A stretch of 64,000 nucleotides of DNA from Flavobacteriaceae bacterium GF1 (GTDB taxonomy: Bacteria; Bacteroidota; Bacteroidia; Flavobacteriales; Flavobacteriaceae): assembly GCA_009797885.1 (NCBI GenBank), contig WNKP01000005.1, positions 186,001 to 250,000 of the forward strand, read 5' to 3'. Shown here in pieces: positions 8,722-17,878 of the stretch (position 1 is the stretch's first letter; each line of letters begins with the position of its first letter). Made by a program: the position numbers and the translations under genes. The notes beneath the pieces were generated by a model. It worked only from the letters and a program-made list of their open reading frames with translations. It was not told the DNA's origin and did not search any database.

Positions 8722-10262
8722 ATACATGGAATAATATCTTTTGGACGGTCGCCGTACTGTTTTTGATTGCCTTTGCCTCCTGTCGTGAGGATTTTGAATT
8801 CAGCCCCACCACGGGAACCCTGGAATTTTCAAAAGATACCGTTTTCCTCGATACCGTTTTTACCAATATTGGCAGTAGCACCTATACGCTAAAAGTGTAC
8901 AACCGAAGTGATACGGACATCCGAATTCCCCAAGTAGGGCTACGAAGGGGAACGGAAAGCAGTTATAGGCTCAATGTTGATGGAGTGGCGGGAAACAGTT
9001 TTGAAAATGTCCCCTTACTGGCGCGCGACAGTTTATTCGTTTTCATTGAAACTACATTTGATGTAGGTCCCACCGGGGAAAATGAATTTCTCAATACCGA
9101 TGGCATCCTATTCGGTGAAACCGGAAACTACCAAGAGGTAGCGTTGGTCACCTTGGTTCGTGATGCCATATTCCTTTATCCCAGAACCGAAAGTGATGGC
9201 AGTAGGGAAACCTTGCTTCTTGGATTGGATGAAGCCGGAAATGAAATACGGATCGAAGGATTTGTCCTTGAGGACAACGAGCTCCAGTTCACCAGGGAAA
9301 AGCCCTACGTCATCTATGGCTATGCAGCAGTTGCAGAGGGCAGCACGCTTAGCATGGAAGCCGGAACGCGGGTCCATTTTCATCAGGATTCCGGAATCCT
9401 GGTAGGAAACGGCGGTTCCTTGCAAATCCAGGGAAGCCTGAGTGCGGATAGGGAAGTTTTGGAAAACGAGGTCATCTTTGAAGGGGATCGCCTGGAACCT
9501 GATTTTAGCGATACCCCCGGACAATGGGGAACCATTTGGCTGTCCCCCGGGAGTATTGGCAATGCCGTGGAATACCTCACCATTAAGAACGCCACGGTTG
9601 GGCTCCTGGTCGACGGGGACGGTTTATTGGAAACCCCTACCCTAACCCTTTCCAACACCCAAATACACAACAGCTCCAATAGAAATCTTTGGGCAAGGAA
9701 TGCCAAGGTGGAAGCCCTAAATACAATTTTTGGCAATGCGGGAGCCGTTTCCCTACATTGCAATTTGGGAGGTGATTATGTTTTTAAACACTGTACCATA
9801 GCCAACTATTGGCGCTTTGGTTTCCGAAACAGTCCTACCCTATTAATAGACGATGCCATGGCGTTGCCATCAGGTCAGTTGATGACCCAAGACCTTGACG
9901 GGGCCTCGTTTTCCAATTGTATCATTGATGGTAACCGGGACGTGGAACTGCTGTTTTCCAACCAAGGCGAAGGTAGTTTCAATTATCAATTTGTAAACTG
10001 CTCCATCCGTTTTAGGGATGCCCGCGGGGATTTTGCCAACAATCCCCTCTATGATTTTGAAAACCAGACGCTGTTCCAAAATGTATTTCTGAATCCGTCC
10101 ACCTCTTTTTTGGATGTGACCGAAAACAATTTTAACCTCACTCCAGATTCTGAAATCCTGGACTTGGGAAACCTTGAAACTGCCCTTGAAATTCCTTTGG
10201 ATATTTTGGGCAATGACAGGACCATGGCTCCAGATTTGGGTGCTTTTGAGCTAAATCAGTAA
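8718..10262 (+). CDS. lipoprotein with right-handed beta-helix repeats
   Basis: 514 residues from the ATG at 8718, which overlaps the upstream stop. Lipobox Cys22 (LIAFASC). An N-terminal Ig/CARDB-like beta domain (~30-140, DTVFTNIGSSTYTLKVYNRS) is followed by repeats with the look of a parallel beta helix (YVIYGYAAVAEGSTLSMEAG; VEYLTIKNATVGLLVDGDG; AVSLHCNLGGDYVFKHCTIA), ending LDLGNLETALEIPLDILGNDR-APDLGAFEL, a motif common at the end of Bacteroidota beta-helix proteins. Such folds often bind or cleave polysaccharides, but no catalytic site can be assigned. Likely surface- or outer-membrane-anchored. Confidence 0.8.
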   Translation: MNTWNNIFWTVAVLFLIAFASCREDFEFSPTTGTLEFSKDTVFLDTVFTNIGSSTYTLKVYNRSDTDIRIPQVGLRRGTESSYRLNVDGVAGNSFENVPLLARDSLFVFIETTFDVGPTGENEFLNTDGILFGETGNYQEVALVTLVRDAIFLYPRTESDGSRETLLLGLDEAGNEIRIEGFVLEDNELQFTREKPYVIYGYAAVAEGSTLSMEAGTRVHFHQDSGILVGNGGSLQIQGSLSADREVLENEVIFEGDRLEPDFSDTPGQWGTIWLSPGSIGNAVEYLTIKNATVGLLVDGDGLLETPTLTLSNTQIHNSSNRNLWARNAKVEALNTIFGNAGAVSLHCNLGGDYVFKHCTIANYWRFGFRNSPTLLIDDAMALPSGQLMTQDLDGASFSNCIIDGNRDVELLFSNQGEGSFNYQFVNCSIRFRDARGDFANNPLYDFENQTLFQNVFLNPSTSFLDVTENNFNLTPDSEILDLGNLETALEIPLDILGNDRTMAPDLGAFELNQ

Positions 10263-10360
10263 AAAACAGGCCGTTTTTGTGTAAAAACCCCAGATATTTT
10301 GCGGTAAAAACGCAACAAGGTTTTGATTTCTGGTAGTACCTTGGAATCAGTAATTTGGGG

Positions 10361-11092
10361 ATGGAACACTCTTACGCCATTATAGACACAAACGCGGCCT
10401 CAAATCTGCAGCTGCAATTGCAGTTGCAGGAGTACAATGATTTCTACCATTTAGGTACGGTCAGCACTGCGGAAGATGGGTTAAATCTTATCCTTAAAAT
10501 GTTGCCCGACATGGTCATTGTCAACCTTTCCCAAAATGCCAACCTCCTTTTCCAAATGATCATGCAACTACATCAGTACCTGGATAAAATTCCGGTATTG
10601 ATTGCCGTCTCCCAAACCAAGGCCTACGCCTATGATGCCATAAAAGGGGGCTTTTTTGATTATTGGTTGCTGCCCCATAATGAATTTGAGATACGCAAGA
10701 CCATTTTTAAGTTACGAAAGGAAATTCCCAAGGAACATCCACCCACTACACTCTGCCTAAAAACGTATAATGATTACCAGTATTTGGACACCAATGATAT
10801 CCTATATCTTAAAGCAGACAACAACTCCACGGATTTCTTTATGCGAAACGGTCAAAAAATCAGTGCGTACAAGACCTTAAAAACCTTTGAATCCGCTTTG
10901 CCCAAAAACTTTGTACGCATACACCAAAGTTATATCCTTAATGTTAAGTTTATCTCCAGGATAAACTACGGTAAGAATACCTGTTCCCTAAAGAACAGCA
11001 AAAACACCTTGCCCTTTTCCAAAACCTATCGAAGGAAAATCGATGAGCTCAAAACATTGCTCTCCAAAAACGCGATTAATACCTTTAATTAA
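10361..11092 (+). CDS. LytTR-family regulator with degenerate receiver domain
   Basis: 243 residues from the ATG at 10361. The C-terminal ~100 residues are a LytTR DNA-binding domain (DTNDILYLKADNNSTDFFMR; ALPKNFVRIHQSYILNVKFI). The N-terminal ~115 residues have the layout of a CheY receiver, but the acidic pocket is IIDTNA, the phospho-acceptor position reads IVNLS (Asn for Asp), and the conserved Lys-Pro is LLPHN. It therefore probably works without phosphorylation. No partner kinase is adjacent; downstream on the same strand are a 47-residue lipoprotein and a TPR histidine kinase with its own LuxR-type regulator. Confidence 0.88.
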   Translation: MEHSYAIIDTNAASNLQLQLQLQEYNDFYHLGTVSTAEDGLNLILKMLPDMVIVNLSQNANLLFQMIMQLHQYLDKIPVLIAVSQTKAYAYDAIKGGFFDYWLLPHNEFEIRKTIFKLRKEIPKEHPPTTLCLKTYNDYQYLDTNDILYLKADNNSTDFFMRNGQKISAYKTLKTFESALPKNFVRIHQSYILNVKFISRINYGKNTCSLKNSKNTLPFSKTYRRKIDELKTLLSKNAINTFN

Positions 11093-11232
11093 AAAAATTC
11101 TAGCCAAACCGGTCCATTTACCCTTAAAAGTGGGCCAACTACATTGAATGTTCGAGTGTGAGAGGGGTTGGGAAGGGCTGTATGTTAATTTCCACCCTGA
11201 ATCAAATTTTAACCCCTCAAAATGGAATCATT

Positions 11233-11376
11233 ATGAAAAAAGTATTTACTATTCTAGCAATAACGGTATTCTCCTTAGGATTATTTTCCTGTGAAGCAGA
11301 AAGTACGGCAAGCCAAGAAGAACTGTATATAGACTCTCCTGATGGCAGTACTGCCGATGATGTAAAGCGGGATTAA
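11233..11376 (+). CDS. 47-residue lipoprotein of unknown function
   Basis: The start at 11233 (MKKVFTILAITVFSLGLFSC) gives a classic lipoprotein signal with Cys20. The mature part is only 28 residues, acidic and disordered-looking (EAESTASQEELYIDSPDGST...DDVKRD). No family is recognised. It is followed within 20 bp by a strong terminator, so it forms its own short transcript or ends the LytTR unit. Position between a LytTR regulator and a sensor kinase suggests a signalling or envelope-stress role, but that is inference. Reality as a gene rests on the signal peptide and terminator. Confidence 0.7.
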   Translation: MKKVFTILAITVFSLGLFSCEAESTASQEELYIDSPDGSTADDVKRD

Positions 11377-11395
11377 AAATTTTTATTCCTTATAT

Positions 11396-11429
11396 AAAAA
11401 CCCCAAATTTTAACATTTGGGGTTTTTTT
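11396..11429 (+). terminator. intrinsic terminator after the 47-residue lipoprotein
   Basis: Stem CCCCAAAT (11401-11408) / ATTTGGGG (11415-11422), extended by A/T pairs, with a 6-nt loop and a run of seven T (11423-11429). It ends 45 bp before the start of the histidine kinase gene, so it separates the two units. Confidence 0.88.
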
Positions 11430-11473
11430 GTATCTTGTATGTAGGTAAATTGTTACAGTGCAACTTTCGGTTT

Positions 11474-13594
11474 ATGAAGCGAGCCCTACTGATTCTTCTA
11501 CTCATCTTTGCGTATGTTGCGTGCAATACCCCCAGTACCGATAGTACCACAGTTGGGAATGAAACGGTTACCGATAGTGTAAACGTTTGGCTCAACTGGG
11601 TTAGGGACAGTGCGGCCCTGACCAAGCCCCAGAAATCCAAGTTGCTCCAAAAGGCCTACGACCTGAGTTTACAGAGTTCGGATAAGGTCTATAAAACCGA
11701 ATCCCTGGCCAAAATATCGTATCAAAGTCTTCTTTTAAATGACTCCCTTAATTTTAGGGCGGCCAATGCCGAATTGCTGGAAGCCGCTAAAGCAATTGAC
11801 GATCACAAGGCCCATGGCCTTGCCCATTGGGATTTGGCCGATTTCCACAAAAACAAATCCCCGGACAGTGCCTATTACCAGTATCGGGAGGCCTATATCC
11901 AGTTCTCCGAGGCCGATCTGGAAGGCACCCATCGGGACTACCCTGCCCGGATGCTGTACGCCATGGCCAACGTTAAGGAAAAAAGCAAGGACTATGTGGG
12001 GGCGGAGCAAGATGCCATAAAGGCCATTGCACTATTTAAGGAATTCGACTCTAAGCAATATTTGTCCAGTAGCTACGATCTGTTGGGTATTATCCAAAAC
12101 GGATTGGAGAAATTTGACAAGGCCCTGGAATATCACCTGAAGTCACAGACCTATATCAAATCGGTTTTGCCTAATGAACGTTATGAATTTAGGATACGTA
12201 CTACCAATAACATTGCTTCCACCTATCTAAGAAGCAGGAATTACGAAAAGGCCTCAGAAATGTATAGCTCTTTAAAACGGGAAGACAGTCTATACCTCAA
12301 AAACCCGAGGCTCTATGCCCAGGTATTGGCCAGCAGTGCCTACAGTGATTTTAAGAATGGTAGTACCGATTATACGAACCTTCTTGATCAAATCACCGAA
12401 TCCACCACCATTCTGGATAGTTTGGACAATCGTTATGTCCAAGCCAGAAACCATCAATTTATAGCAGAAATTCTGGCCAACCGGGGAGATTCGCTCCAGG
12501 CCATACAAAGCGGATTGCGGGCCATAGAAATCGCCAAAGAGACCCAAAACAATGACCGTTTATTGAGTTCCCTTAAATTGTTGACCACGCTGGACAAGAG
12601 AAACAGTGCCGCCCATGCCAAGGCCTATTTTAATCTAAGCGAGAAGCTTCATCTGGAGGAGCGGGCCATACAAGATAAATTTGCGCGCATCCAAATGGAG
12701 ACCGATCAAATCATTGAAAAAAACGAATCCCTGGCCAAGCGAACACAGCTATTGGCGGGAATCTCCATAGGACTTTTAATCATTTGTATCGGGATTTTCA
12801 TCATCATTTCCCAACGGATCAGTAACCAGCGGTTAAAGTTCAACCAAAAACAACAGGAGAGCAATCAGGAAATCTACAGTCTTATGCTGGCTCAGCACGG
12901 TAAAATGGAGGAGGGCAAAAAATCCGAACAGAAAAGGGTTTCCGAAGAACTCCACGACGGAATTTTGGGCCAAATGCTGGGCATACGACTGGTCCTAAGC
13001 GGATTGAACGAACGTGACGATGCCTCTGCCATTGAACAACGGGCAGAACTCATTGTAAAACTTCAGGAACTGGAAGAGGAAATCAGGACCATTTCCCATG
13101 AGCTCAGTGCGGCAGCCTACAAAAAGGTGCACAATTTTATTCTTTCCATAAAAGATTTGGTAAAAACGGTGCAACAATCCTCCAATATCGCCATACATTT
13201 TGAATATGCGGACACTTTTGACTGGGATGGGCTGGATAGTGACATTAAAATCAACACCTATAGAATTACTCAGGAATTGTTACAGAATTCCGTAAAACAT
13301 GCCAAATGTAAAAACATTAGGGTAGCTTTCCTGAAAAACAAAAATTTACTACATTTAACAATACAGGACGATGGAATCGGTTTTGGAAAGTCCAAAGGGA
13401 AAAGAGGTATTGGGCTAAAAAATATTAATTCACGGGTAGAAAAGATGGGGGCAACGTTTGCTATTGAGAGCGAACCTTCAAGGGGAACGACGGTCAATAT
13501 CAAAATCCCGAACATCGATTTAAAACAACAAGATCCAAAACCCAAAACCATACGTACCACTGTTGCAGATGCACAATTCATAGATAAGGGATGA
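11474..13594 (+). CDS. TPR sensor histidine kinase (HisKA_3 / NarX type) with lipobox
   Basis: 706 residues from the ATG at 11474. The N-terminus MKRALLILLLIFAYVAC resembles a lipoprotein signal (Cys17). Residues ~45-410 are tetratricopeptide repeats (EFDSKQYLSSSYDLLGIIQ, EKFDKALEYHLKSQTYI), a TM helix lies near 425-448 (LAGISIGLLIICIGIFIII), then a coiled linker, the HisKA_3 phospho-acceptor His494 in SEELHDGILGQ, and a HATPase_c domain (N box QELLQNSVKHA, G1 DDGIGFG, G2 RGIGLKNI). The TPR part should face the periplasm. It is coupled by a 4-bp ATGA overlap to the response regulator, its evident partner. Signal unknown. Confidence 0.92.
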   Translation: MKRALLILLLIFAYVACNTPSTDSTTVGNETVTDSVNVWLNWVRDSAALTKPQKSKLLQKAYDLSLQSSDKVYKTESLAKISYQSLLLNDSLNFRAANAELLEAAKAIDDHKAHGLAHWDLADFHKNKSPDSAYYQYREAYIQFSEADLEGTHRDYPARMLYAMANVKEKSKDYVGAEQDAIKAIALFKEFDSKQYLSSSYDLLGIIQNGLEKFDKALEYHLKSQTYIKSVLPNERYEFRIRTTNNIASTYLRSRNYEKASEMYSSLKREDSLYLKNPRLYAQVLASSAYSDFKNGSTDYTNLLDQITESTTILDSLDNRYVQARNHQFIAEILANRGDSLQAIQSGLRAIEIAKETQNNDRLLSSLKLLTTLDKRNSAAHAKAYFNLSEKLHLEERAIQDKFARIQMETDQIIEKNESLAKRTQLLAGISIGLLIICIGIFIIISQRISNQRLKFNQKQQESNQEIYSLMLAQHGKMEEGKKSEQKRVSEELHDGILGQMLGIRLVLSGLNERDDASAIEQRAELIVKLQELEEEIRTISHELSAAAYKKVHNFILSIKDLVKTVQQSSNIAIHFEYADTFDWDGLDSDIKINTYRITQELLQNSVKHAKCKNIRVAFLKNKNLLHLTIQDDGIGFGKSKGKRGIGLKNINSRVEKMGATFAIESEPSRGTTVNIKIPNIDLKQQDPKPKTIRTTVADAQFIDKG

Positions 13595-14259
13595 AAACAC
13601 TTAGGATTTTAGCGGTTGACGATCATGAAATGACCATGTTGGGCTACAAGTTCATTTTGGAGCGGATTGTTTTTGATGACCATAATATTATTGTGGATAC
13701 GGCCAATACCTATGAAGGTGGAAAGCAAAAGATAGAGGAATCACTCCATTCCTTTAAATACGACATTATATTTCTTGATGTGCAACTGTTTCCTCCCAAT
13801 GAGGAACAACCCAACAATGGCGAGGACCTGGGAATTTTGGCCAGAAAACTGGTTCCGGAATCCAAAATCATCTTCATGTCTTCCTTTAGTGATAACTATC
13901 GCATAAACAGTATCCTGAAATCTGTGGACCCGGATGGATACATGGTAAAGACGGATATAGATCCCAAATCCCTGGAGCAGGCCGTTAAGACTGTGACCAC
14001 CCAACCGCCCTACTACTCTTCCAAAGCCCTGGGAGCCATCCGCAAGAAAATGTCCAATGACATTACCTTAGACGAAAACGACAAAAAAATTCTCTACCAC
14101 CTGTCCATTGGTACCAAAACCAAGGATTTGGAGAAACATATAGAGCTTTCCTCCTCTTCCATCGAAAATAGAAAGCGGCATTTGAAATCCCTTTTTGGTA
14201 CTGAAAAGGAAAATGACCTTGCTTTAATCCTTGCTGCCAAGAACAGGGGCTTTATATAG
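13591..14259 (+). CDS. response regulator, CheY receiver plus LuxR-type HTH
   Basis: 222 residues. The receiver is intact: acidic pair D10/D11 (LAVDDHEM), phospho-acceptor Asp63 (IIFLDVQ), Ser97/98 and Lys120 (YMVKTD). The loop after Asp63 is long (FPPNEEQPNNGEDLG). The C-terminal HTH (~157-222, DENDKKILYHLSIGTKTKDL, LSSSSIENRKRHLKSLFG) is a divergent GerE/LuxR domain. It is phosphorylated, by inference, by the TPR kinase whose stop codon overlaps its start. Targets are unknown. No terminator is clear in the 185 bp after it. Confidence 0.9.
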   Translation: MKTLRILAVDDHEMTMLGYKFILERIVFDDHNIIVDTANTYEGGKQKIEESLHSFKYDIIFLDVQLFPPNEEQPNNGEDLGILARKLVPESKIIFMSSFSDNYRINSILKSVDPDGYMVKTDIDPKSLEQAVKTVTTQPPYYSSKALGAIRKKMSNDITLDENDKKILYHLSIGTKTKDLEKHIELSSSSIENRKRHLKSLFGTEKENDLALILAAKNRGFI

Positions 14260-14444
14260 GCAGTTCATGATTTGATTTTCACGGTTCAACAGGGGGTTTA
14301 TACCGTTCAGAACTATTTCTTTAACACTTTTTTAACAAAAAATCAATAATTTCCAAGGTAAACCCCAGTTTTTTTAAGGTAAAACTTCAATTATTCCTTA
14401 ATCATTCATTCTAACTTCGAAGTACAATTCAAAAGGTATAGCAT

Positions 14445-15110
14445 ATGTCAACTCCGAAAAAGTCAAATGAGTATATACAGAATAGTGCTTTTGATTCCGC
14501 TAAGCTTGCCGGACTGGCAAGTTTAAAACGTATTTTAGAACGTGATTTCTTTTGTGAGACCACCATTGATGTATTTGCACACAATGATAAAAAAGTTGAC
14601 TTGGTCGTTCATCTGTATTGTAATTATGGGTTAACGGAAAGTCTGTTCCACTTGAACAAGGGTACCTGGGGAAGCTTTCGGAATGCCATTTCAGGTGACG
14701 TAAAGACCTCTCCTTTTCAAGCTGCACTCTGGGAACTGGAATCCAATACCAATACTATTTTTGATATTAAGGAACTTTCCATCCACTTACGGGATACCTC
14801 CCTAATCATCTACAAATTGCCAAACCAGCAGATACAGGATAATTTGGAATCCATCCTGGATTTTGTGAGCGGAAATTTTGTGTATTTCACCAGGGGGCTC
14901 TCCGAAATGCCCTATGAAATATTTGTTCCCATTCACGAAGAAACCCAAAACAGTTTTTCACATTCCGAAAAGGGAAGGAACGGAAAGTCCAAATACCTTC
15001 AGTTTTGGGGTGTCTATTTTGAAGGCGATGATGATCTGCAGGTATACGATGTCACCAATAAAACCATAATTGAGCAAAGCGACTCTTTTCTCTTGAACTA
15101 TTGGGAATAG
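14445..15110 (+). CDS. conserved-looking protein of unknown function
   Basis: 221 residues, soluble, with no signal peptide or TM helix, so probably cytoplasmic. No family is recognised. The middle carries alternating hydrophobic strands ([59 protein letters not shown]), suggesting an alpha/beta fold. It starts 185 bp after the LuxR-type regulator and may be a target or partner of that system, which is inference. Its last 13 bp overlap the 3' end of glyA on the other strand. Confidence 0.75.
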   Translation: MSTPKKSNEYIQNSAFDSAKLAGLASLKRILERDFFCETTIDVFAHNDKKVDLVVHLYCNYGLTESLFHLNKGTWGSFRNAISGDVKTSPFQAALWELESNTNTIFDIKELSIHLRDTSLIIYKLPNQQIQDNLESILDFVSGNFVYFTRGLSEMPYEIFVPIHEETQNSFSHSEKGRNGKSKYLQFWGVYFEGDDDLQVYDVTNKTIIEQSDSFLLNYWE

Positions 15111-16402
15111 CTTTTTGCACCCTGTTCCTGATATTGAAATAAAGGCCTTGAGGACATCATTTCATTAATGGCGTCCTTTATTTTGGAAATGCCCTCTTCA
15201 TCATCGGGTTCATTGACCACCTGATCGATAAAGGAGACGATGGTTTCCATATCCTGTTCTTTCAAGCCCCGTGTGGTAACCGCTGGCGTTCCCAATCGAA
15301 TGCCCGAGGTGATAAAGGGGGATTTATCGTCAAAAGGAACCATATTCTTATTGGCGGTAATATCTGCCCGCTCCAATGCTTTTTCGGCATCCTTTCCCGT
15401 AATTCCCTTGTTCCTTAGATCGATCAATACCATATGGTTATCGGTTCCGCCGGATATTACTTTATAACCCCGGTTCACCAAGGCACTGGACAAGGCCTCC
15501 GCATTTTTCTTAACCTGGATCATATAATGTAAAAAATGGTCCTCCAACGCTTCCCCAAAAGCTATGGCCTTTGCCGCAATAATGTGCTCCAAGGGTCCGC
15601 CTTGATTTCCGGGAAACACGGCCAAATCCAAAAGTCCCGACATTTTTCTAAGATTCCCGTTCTTTAACCGTATCCCAAAAGGATTTTCAAAATTCTTGCC
15701 CATTAAAATGAGACCTCCCCTAGGGCCTCGCAAGGTTTTATGGGTGGTCGTGGTAACGATATGGCAATGCGGCATGGGATCATTCAGAATGCCTTTGGCA
15801 ATCAGTCCGGATGGATGGGAAATATCCGCCAACAGTAATGCATTCACACTATCCGCAATCTCCCGAAACCGTTTAAAATCCATATCCCGACTATAAGCGG
15901 AGGCACCGGCGATAATCAATTTGGGTTTTTCGCGATCAGCAATTTCCTGGATCCCATCATAATCAAGCGTTCCCATTTCCTCATCCACACCATAAAAAAC
16001 AGGACGGTACAATTTCCCGGAAAAATTTACGGGCGAACCATGGGTGAGGTGGCCACCGTGGGACAGGTCAAATCCCAAAATAGTATCCCCGGGCTGCAAA
16101 CAGGCGTGGTATACGGCAGCATTCGCTTGGGAACCGGAGTGCGGTTGCACATTGGCATAAACGGCCCCAAAAAGTGTTTTGGCCCTGGCTATGGCCAATT
16201 CCTCAACTTCATCCACTACCTCACAGCCACCATAATAGCGCTTTCCGGGATAACCTTCGGCATATTTGTTCGTTAAAACCGACCCTGCCGCTTCCATGAC
16301 CTGTGGGCTGGTAAAGTTTTCTGAGGCTATCAGTTCAATTCCCCGGGTCTGTCGTTGTCTTTCCCTTTGGATAAGTTCAAATATCTGCTCGTCTCGTTGC
16401 AT
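15098..16402 (-). CDS. glyA: serine hydroxymethyltransferase
   Basis: 434 residues from the ATG at 16402 ([18 protein letters not shown]); an upstream in-frame extension to 16435 would cover the promoter. Hallmarks of PLP-dependent [34 protein letters not shown], the Schiff-base lysine in [15 protein letters not shown], and GTPAVTTRG near the end. It interconverts serine and glycine with tetrahydrofolate, the main source of one-carbon units, as a cytoplasmic homo-oligomer. Length and motifs are normal. Monocistronic by its surroundings. Confidence 0.97.
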   Translation of the reverse strand: MQRDEQIFELIQRERQRQTRGIELIASENFTSPQVMEAAGSVLTNKYAEGYPGKRYYGGCEVVDEVEELAIARAKTLFGAVYANVQPHSGSQANAAVYHACLQPGDTILGFDLSHGGHLTHGSPVNFSGKLYRPVFYGVDEEMGTLDYDGIQEIADREKPKLIIAGASAYSRDMDFKRFREIADSVNALLLADISHPSGLIAKGILNDPMPHCHIVTTTTHKTLRGPRGGLILMGKNFENPFGIRLKNGNLRKMSGLLDLAVFPGNQGGPLEHIIAAKAIAFGEALEDHFLHYMIQVKKNAEALSSALVNRGYKVISGGTDNHMVLIDLRNKGITGKDAEKALERADITANKNMVPFDDKSPFITSGIRLGTPAVTTRGLKEQDMETIVSFIDQVVNEPDDEEGISKIKDAINEMMSSRPLFQYQEQGAKSYSQ

Positions 16403-16424
16403 TTTCCCGCTAAAAGTTAAGTGG

Positions 16425-16432
16425 CAAAAATA
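16425..16432 (-). promoter_or_regulatory. -7 promoter element (TATTTTTG) for glyA
   Basis: Minus-strand TATTTTTG ends 22 bp before the ATG at 16402. It lies inside the possible N-terminal extension of the reading frame and so supports the shorter start. No good -33 TTG. Confidence 0.45.
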
Positions 16433-16650
16433 CAAATTGATCGCTCCTTTCCATCACGAATAATGCGGATTTGAAATAGACTTTTCAACTAAAAAGTGAA
16501 CAATTGGCGCCGCTTCCAAAATAAGGGAAAATCCGAAGAAAATGTGTATTTCGTCGATATTATACTACTGTTCAACCTTTTTCGTTTCTAAACTATAGCA
16601 TTTTGGCACGCCAATTGAAAAAAACGAATCAAACCATAAATCAAAAAGCC

Positions 16651-17838
16651 ATGAAAAAATCAGTACTGTTCCTCATGTGCGCCGTACTCCTAGCTGCCTG
16701 TGGAGGGGTCAAGAAAACCCAACAGGCCTTAAACAGCGGCAATTATACGGTGGCCATTAACAGGGCCCTGAAAAACCTTAGGGAGAACAAGGCAAAAAAG
16801 GGAAATCAGGACTACGTTGTCCTTTTGGAGGAAGCTTTTGCCAAAAACGCCGAAAAAGAGATCGGCAGGATCAAGTTTTTGGAAAATGATGGCAATCCGG
16901 CCAATCTCATGGCCATTTATGAAGGATACTCCAATTTAAAGAACCTTCAGGAAAGGATACGACCCCTACTGCCCCTCCCCATTTATGACGAGGATAGGAA
17001 TGCACGCTTCAAATTTGTGGATTATGACAATGCCATTTTGAACACCAAGGATGAGCTTTCCGCCTATTTGTATGACAATGCCACCAATTTGCTCTCCAAT
17101 GCACGAAATAAAATGGAATATAGAAGGGCCTATGATGATCTGAAGTATTTGGAGGACATCAATCCCGGATATGGGGATACGGCACAAAAAATGGATGAAG
17201 CCTATCAAAAAGGATTGGATTTTGTTAAAGTGGAATTGAAAAACAAAACCCAGCAAATCATCCCGGAACGATTGGAATCCGAACTATTGGATTTCAACAC
17301 CTATGGCATCAATAATTTTTGGATGCAGTTCCATGCCAATCCCATGGACAATGTGAACTACGATTTTTCCATGGAACTGGATTTTAATCAAATCAATATT
17401 TCCCCGGAACAGGTCAATGAGAGGCAGATTATTAAGGAGAAGGTGATTAAGGATGGGTTTGAATACGTTCTGGACGAAAACGGGAATGTCGCCAAGGATA
17501 GCTTGGGCAACGACATCAAGGTGGACAAGCTCAAAACCGTTACCTGTAACTTTTATGAGTTTACCCAATTGAAAACAGCACAGATTGGCGCCAATGTAAG
17601 CTTTAAGGATTTAAGGAGCGGACAGGTCATCAACTCCTATCCCCTATCCAGTGAATTTATTTTCCAACATATTTATGCAAATTTTGATGGTGATAGAAGG
17701 GCTTTGGACAATAACCTCGTGGCTTTATTGGATTTGGCCGCAGTTTCCTTTCCGACCAATGAACAGATGGTATATGATGCTGGTGAGGACCTAAAGGCCA
17801 GGTTGAAGGCCATTGTAAATCGCCATGAATTCAATTGA
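16651..17838 (+). CDS. lipoprotein of unknown function, helical-repeat N-terminal half
   Basis: 395 residues from the ATG at 16651 (MKKSVLFLMCAVLLAAC, lipid-attachment Cys17); the upstream in-frame TTG is rejected because it would bury the signal. The N-terminal half is helical with TPR-like spacing (QQALNSGNYTVAINRALKNL; YRRAYDDLKYLEDINPGYGD). The C-terminal half is beta-rich with an internal charged segment (NVAKDSLGNDIKVDKLKTVT). I do not recognise the family; it resembles lipoproteins commonly seen in Flavobacteriaceae. Likely periplasmic, membrane-anchored. A strong terminator follows 11 bp after the stop. Confidence 0.8.
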   Translation: MKKSVLFLMCAVLLAACGGVKKTQQALNSGNYTVAINRALKNLRENKAKKGNQDYVVLLEEAFAKNAEKEIGRIKFLENDGNPANLMAIYEGYSNLKNLQERIRPLLPLPIYDEDRNARFKFVDYDNAILNTKDELSAYLYDNATNLLSNARNKMEYRRAYDDLKYLEDINPGYGDTAQKMDEAYQKGLDFVKVELKNKTQQIIPERLESELLDFNTYGINNFWMQFHANPMDNVNYDFSMELDFNQINISPEQVNERQIIKEKVIKDGFEYVLDENGNVAKDSLGNDIKVDKLKTVTCNFYEFTQLKTAQIGANVSFKDLRSGQVINSYPLSSEFIFQHIYANFDGDRRALDNNLVALLDLAAVSFPTNEQMVYDAGEDLKARLKAIVNRHEFN

Positions 17839-17848
17839 TCATTCCATA

Positions 17849-17878
17849 GGTCCGGTCAGATGACCGGACTTTTTTTTA
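17849..17878 (+). terminator. intrinsic terminator after the 16651 lipoprotein gene
   Basis: Perfect 9-bp stem GTCCGGTCA (17850-17858) / TGACCGGAC (17861-17869) with a 2-nt loop, followed by eight T. The T run overlaps the 3' end of the convergent ytxJ gene. Confidence 0.9.

Noticed and set aside
9108-9763. Two overlapping minus-strand open frames within the beta-helix lipoprotein gene
   Set aside because: Shadow frames of a real gene with a signal peptide; no independent support.
11111-11136. Hairpin GGTCCATTT / AAGTGGGCC after the LytTR gene
   Set aside because: The stem needs three G-T pairs and has no T run, so I did not call it a terminator.
16403-16435. Longer N-terminus for GlyA ([11 protein letters not shown])
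   Set aside because: It overlaps the -7 promoter box at 16425-16432 and is not part of the conserved protein.
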